In this document: positions 62,401 to 64,000 of the stretch, in pieces
Layout: each line of letters begins with the position of its first letter
Numbering within the stretch: the stretch's first letter is position 1
NCBI GenBank assembly: GCA_963969365.1
Contig: OZ017758.1
Coordinates: forward strand, 2,480,001-2,544,000
Source of the DNA: Asterochloris sp. CNOR1
Lineage: Eukaryota; Chlorophyta; Trebouxiophyceae; Trebouxiales; Trebouxiaceae
Direction: 5' to 3'
Length of the DNA: 64,000 bases
Position numbers and translations under genes: made by a program
The notes under the pieces: generated by a model
Database searches by the model: none
Told to the model about the DNA's origin: nothing
What the model saw: only the letters and a program-made list of their open reading frames with translations

Positions 62401-64000
62401 GCCTACCTGGTCGGATCATGGGAAGCTGAAGGGGGGCCATTGAACGGTGCTGCAGAGGGCTGCTCCCGCATGGCTGGACTGCACTTCCTCGCCTGCAGCT
62501 CAGCTGGAGGCACTTCAGGATGTGTAGTGCAGCTGCAGCACCAGAAAATCGCCCCCTGCCTGCATAGCCAATCACACCTGCCCCTACACAACACGGCTGT
62601 TCCAGACTCTTGAAGAAGAACCGGCATTGTCGATACCTGTTGGCTAAAGGCATGCTCCTGTCTGCACGTCTCCCGGAGGTGCTGTACTCTGCACAGCACC
62701 AGATGCTGCACACACGCAGCTCCAGCTGCCTCAGTTTGCGCCCTGCCAGCCCAGTTGAGGTAATCCTGCACACCCTGGCATGGATCACAGGCCAGCATGA
62801 GATGATGTGAATTTCATGTGTCCCTCGAGTTCAGTGGGGCTTTACGATTCTCTGCACATTGCCTGCAGGTCACAGCCCAGCAGGAGATGCTGTACAATGT
62901 GGAGTTCCAGCTGCAAATGATGGAGCGCAAGGTGGCACGCGCCGGCGGAGAGCGCTCAGACGACGAGACCCGCGTGCTCAATGGGCGCATTGCTAAGCTG
63001 ACGGAGACACTGGAGGGGGTGAACGCTGAGCATGGCATGCTCAGTGGGCAGGTCAAGAAGGCAGAGGAGGACCTCGGTGGGCTCCACATGCTTATGCAAG
63101 AGCACAGTGGTTTGAGGAGTCGCTATGAACAGCGCTTGGCGGACACATTGGTGGCGAGGATGTCTTGGCAGCTGGGCTTTCACTGCAAAGTTCACAGCTA
63201 CCACGCTTTCCAGATTGCCTGTGGTGCCCACCCCAGTCAGCTGAGGGTTGCGCAGGTTCCCCTGCTGTGTCAAAGGAAGCATTGTATTACATGGGGCATC
63301 ATGTTGACCAGTCCAGCCTGGCAGCTGCTGTGCAAGCCATCCCGGAAGGCGTAACCTGGACCAGCACATAGGTTTGCATTGACCTCAAGCCCAGCCTTGG
63401 GCGAAACTTAGAAAGATCCTGCAGGCTACCGGCAGAGCATGCAAGCCAACAGGCTTGATCGATGTTCAGCAGGAAGCTGACAGCTGCTTTGCTATGCAGG
63501 CCACCTGCGGCGGCACAACCTGGACCAGCGTAAGGTGCAGGCAAAGCTGGAGGACGAGATCACAGCTATCCAGCTGGAGGCTGAGCTGACGGCCAGGTCT
63601 CTGAAGACCTCTGTTGCGGTGAGCAAGGCAGAGGCCTGTGGGACAGTGATAGAGCTATGGGCGCGGCGCAATGGCAGCCCCCTGTGTGGTGCAGGTACAG
63701 AGCCTGGGGCAGGTTTGAAGACTGGCCAGGCTTGCCAATATGGACCGTATTCTAGTCTGCGATGCCCAAGATGTCTTCGTGCGTGTGATGAATGTGTGCT
63801 TGCCAATCTGCTGCCCTGCTTTGCGGCGGCACACAAACTAAGGACCAGGAGCACTGTAAGATGGGACCCATCTCATCATGCATATGGCCAGGCCTGAGAG
63901 GACCACATGATGACACTTACTGTGCGACTCAAGGCAGTTGATTTGGTGGCGCATCTCATTGCAAAGCTCCATTGCCTGCAGGTTCAGGACAAGCTCAGTA
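56489..64000 (+). CDS. CCDC39: CCDC39/FAP59 axonemal ruler protein, 5' part (runs off the right edge)
   Basis: Exons 56489-56657, 57234-57391, 57875-58051, 58854-58946, 59347-59501, 59882-60008, 60449-60621, 61502-61640, 62203-62385, 62869-about 63076, 63500-63618 and 63982 onward give about 570 residues of the roughly 940 expected. Phases close throughout except that the end of the tenth exon is uncertain. The order of blocks follows CCDC39: LPPFANERNKAIDDLL, ELAYTQSRFTAKQHE, MNWNQEEFAQWALAAK, DNLTLEQYQRQDEVRIRDLT, QIELDTTAEEFRNLHKERQ, LLAQWDDTIQGMRRRDDAI and QQEMLYNVEFQLQMMERKV. Almost all of it is coiled coil. CCDC39 with CCDC40 sets the 96-nm repeat of motile cilia. The first intron uses a GC donor. 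Confidence 0.95.
58020..58400. repeat. Donor-side echo of CCDC39 exon 3
   Basis: The exon end TTTGCGCAATGGGCACTGGC, then AAAGCAGAAGG, recurs in the intron as ATTGCGCAGTGGGCACTGGG, then AAAGCATGAGG, at about 58367-58400. Shorter matches to GGGCACTGAC lie near 58223 and 58299. Confidence 0.75.
58566..58890. repeat. Acceptor-side echo of CCDC39 exon 4
   Basis: CCTGCGAGAGGGGGACATTC, then TACTCCAGAGCAGT, at 58566-58600 mirrors the true acceptor and exon start CCTGCAGGAGGAGGACAATC, then CACTCTGGAGCAGT, at 58847-58881. The offset is 281 bases. Confidence 0.85.
61040..61550. repeat. Four-unit, about 148-bp repeat ending in CCDC39 exon 8
   Basis: The true acceptor and exon start is CTGCAGGAGCTCCGTGCAGC, then GCCCTGAAGGCGATG (from 61496). 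Upstream copies lie near 61350 (TGCAGGAACACCATGCAGCA), 61199 (TGCAGGACTGCCATGAAGCA, then GCCCTGGAGGCAATG) and 61052 (TGGAGGAGACGCCGTGCAGC, then GCCCTGGCGGCAATG). Steps are about 146, 152 and 146. Confidence 0.85.
61990..62245. repeat. Acceptor-side echo of CCDC39 exon 9
   Basis: AGGCTGAGGCCGTGCGCGCC at about 61993, continuing to TGGAAGGCAGC, matches the true exon start AGGCTGAGGCCGCCCGCCTG at 62201, continuing to CGGAAGGAGAT. The offset is about 208 bases. Confidence 0.75.

Overview
The window looks like nuclear DNA of a unicellular green alga, most likely a trebouxiophyte relative; that placement is inferred from style and gene content, not proven. Genes are split into many short exons (about 30 to 470 bases) with GT-AG or occasional GC-AG introns, and nearly every acceptor ends in TGCAG. 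The products are those of a plastid-bearing eukaryote: phytoene desaturase, plastid-type sigma factors, a rubredoxin/PDZ membrane protein and a starch-type phosphoglucan phosphatase. No bacterial operon, rRNA, tRNA, CRISPR array or intact transposon was seen. Exon joins were worked out by hand from splice signals and reading phase; where phases close through a whole gene I say so.

Layout. Bases 1-7506 are a tandem duplication with a period of 4719 bp. It carries two copies of a serine hydrolase gene (the left one lacks exon 1 in this window), a 3'-truncated gankyrin-like ankyrin gene and a duplicated 3' piece of a NUDIX gene. The intact NUDIX gene runs 6897-8569 (-). Phytoene desaturase is at 8814-14187 (-). 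It is divergent from a sigma-70 family gene at 14853-17897 (+), which is followed on the same strand by a second, divergent sigma-70 family gene at 18259-23545. An ENH1-like PDZ-rubredoxin gene (23566-26344, -) meets the second sigma gene tail to tail and shares a 123-bp promoter gap with an aldo/keto reductase (26468-31167, +).

The second half holds a secreted acetamidase/formamidase-family gene (32028-38653, -) with a decayed 3' copy beside it, a coiled-coil protein (40357-43536, -), an unrecognised one-membrane-segment protein (43732-46379, +), a secreted sorbosone/glucose dehydrogenase-like beta-propeller (46854-51654, -), the phosphoglucan phosphatase LSF2 (51824-54770, +), and the first part of CCDC39/FAP59, the axoneme ruler protein (56489 to the right edge, +).

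The most unusual property is not one gene. In most of these genes, stretches that span an exon edge together with its splice site are repeated one to three times, in degenerate form, inside the neighbouring intron, at spacings of about 70 to 280 bp. Two unrelated genes (gankyrin-like and CCDC39) share a spacing of about 147-149 bp. These exon-edge echoes look like the residue of frequent short tandem duplications at splice junctions. They could drive intron growth, create decoy splice sites or give rise to new introns. The 4.7-kb duplication at the left end is a large version of the same kind of event, and it has both breakpoints inside introns.
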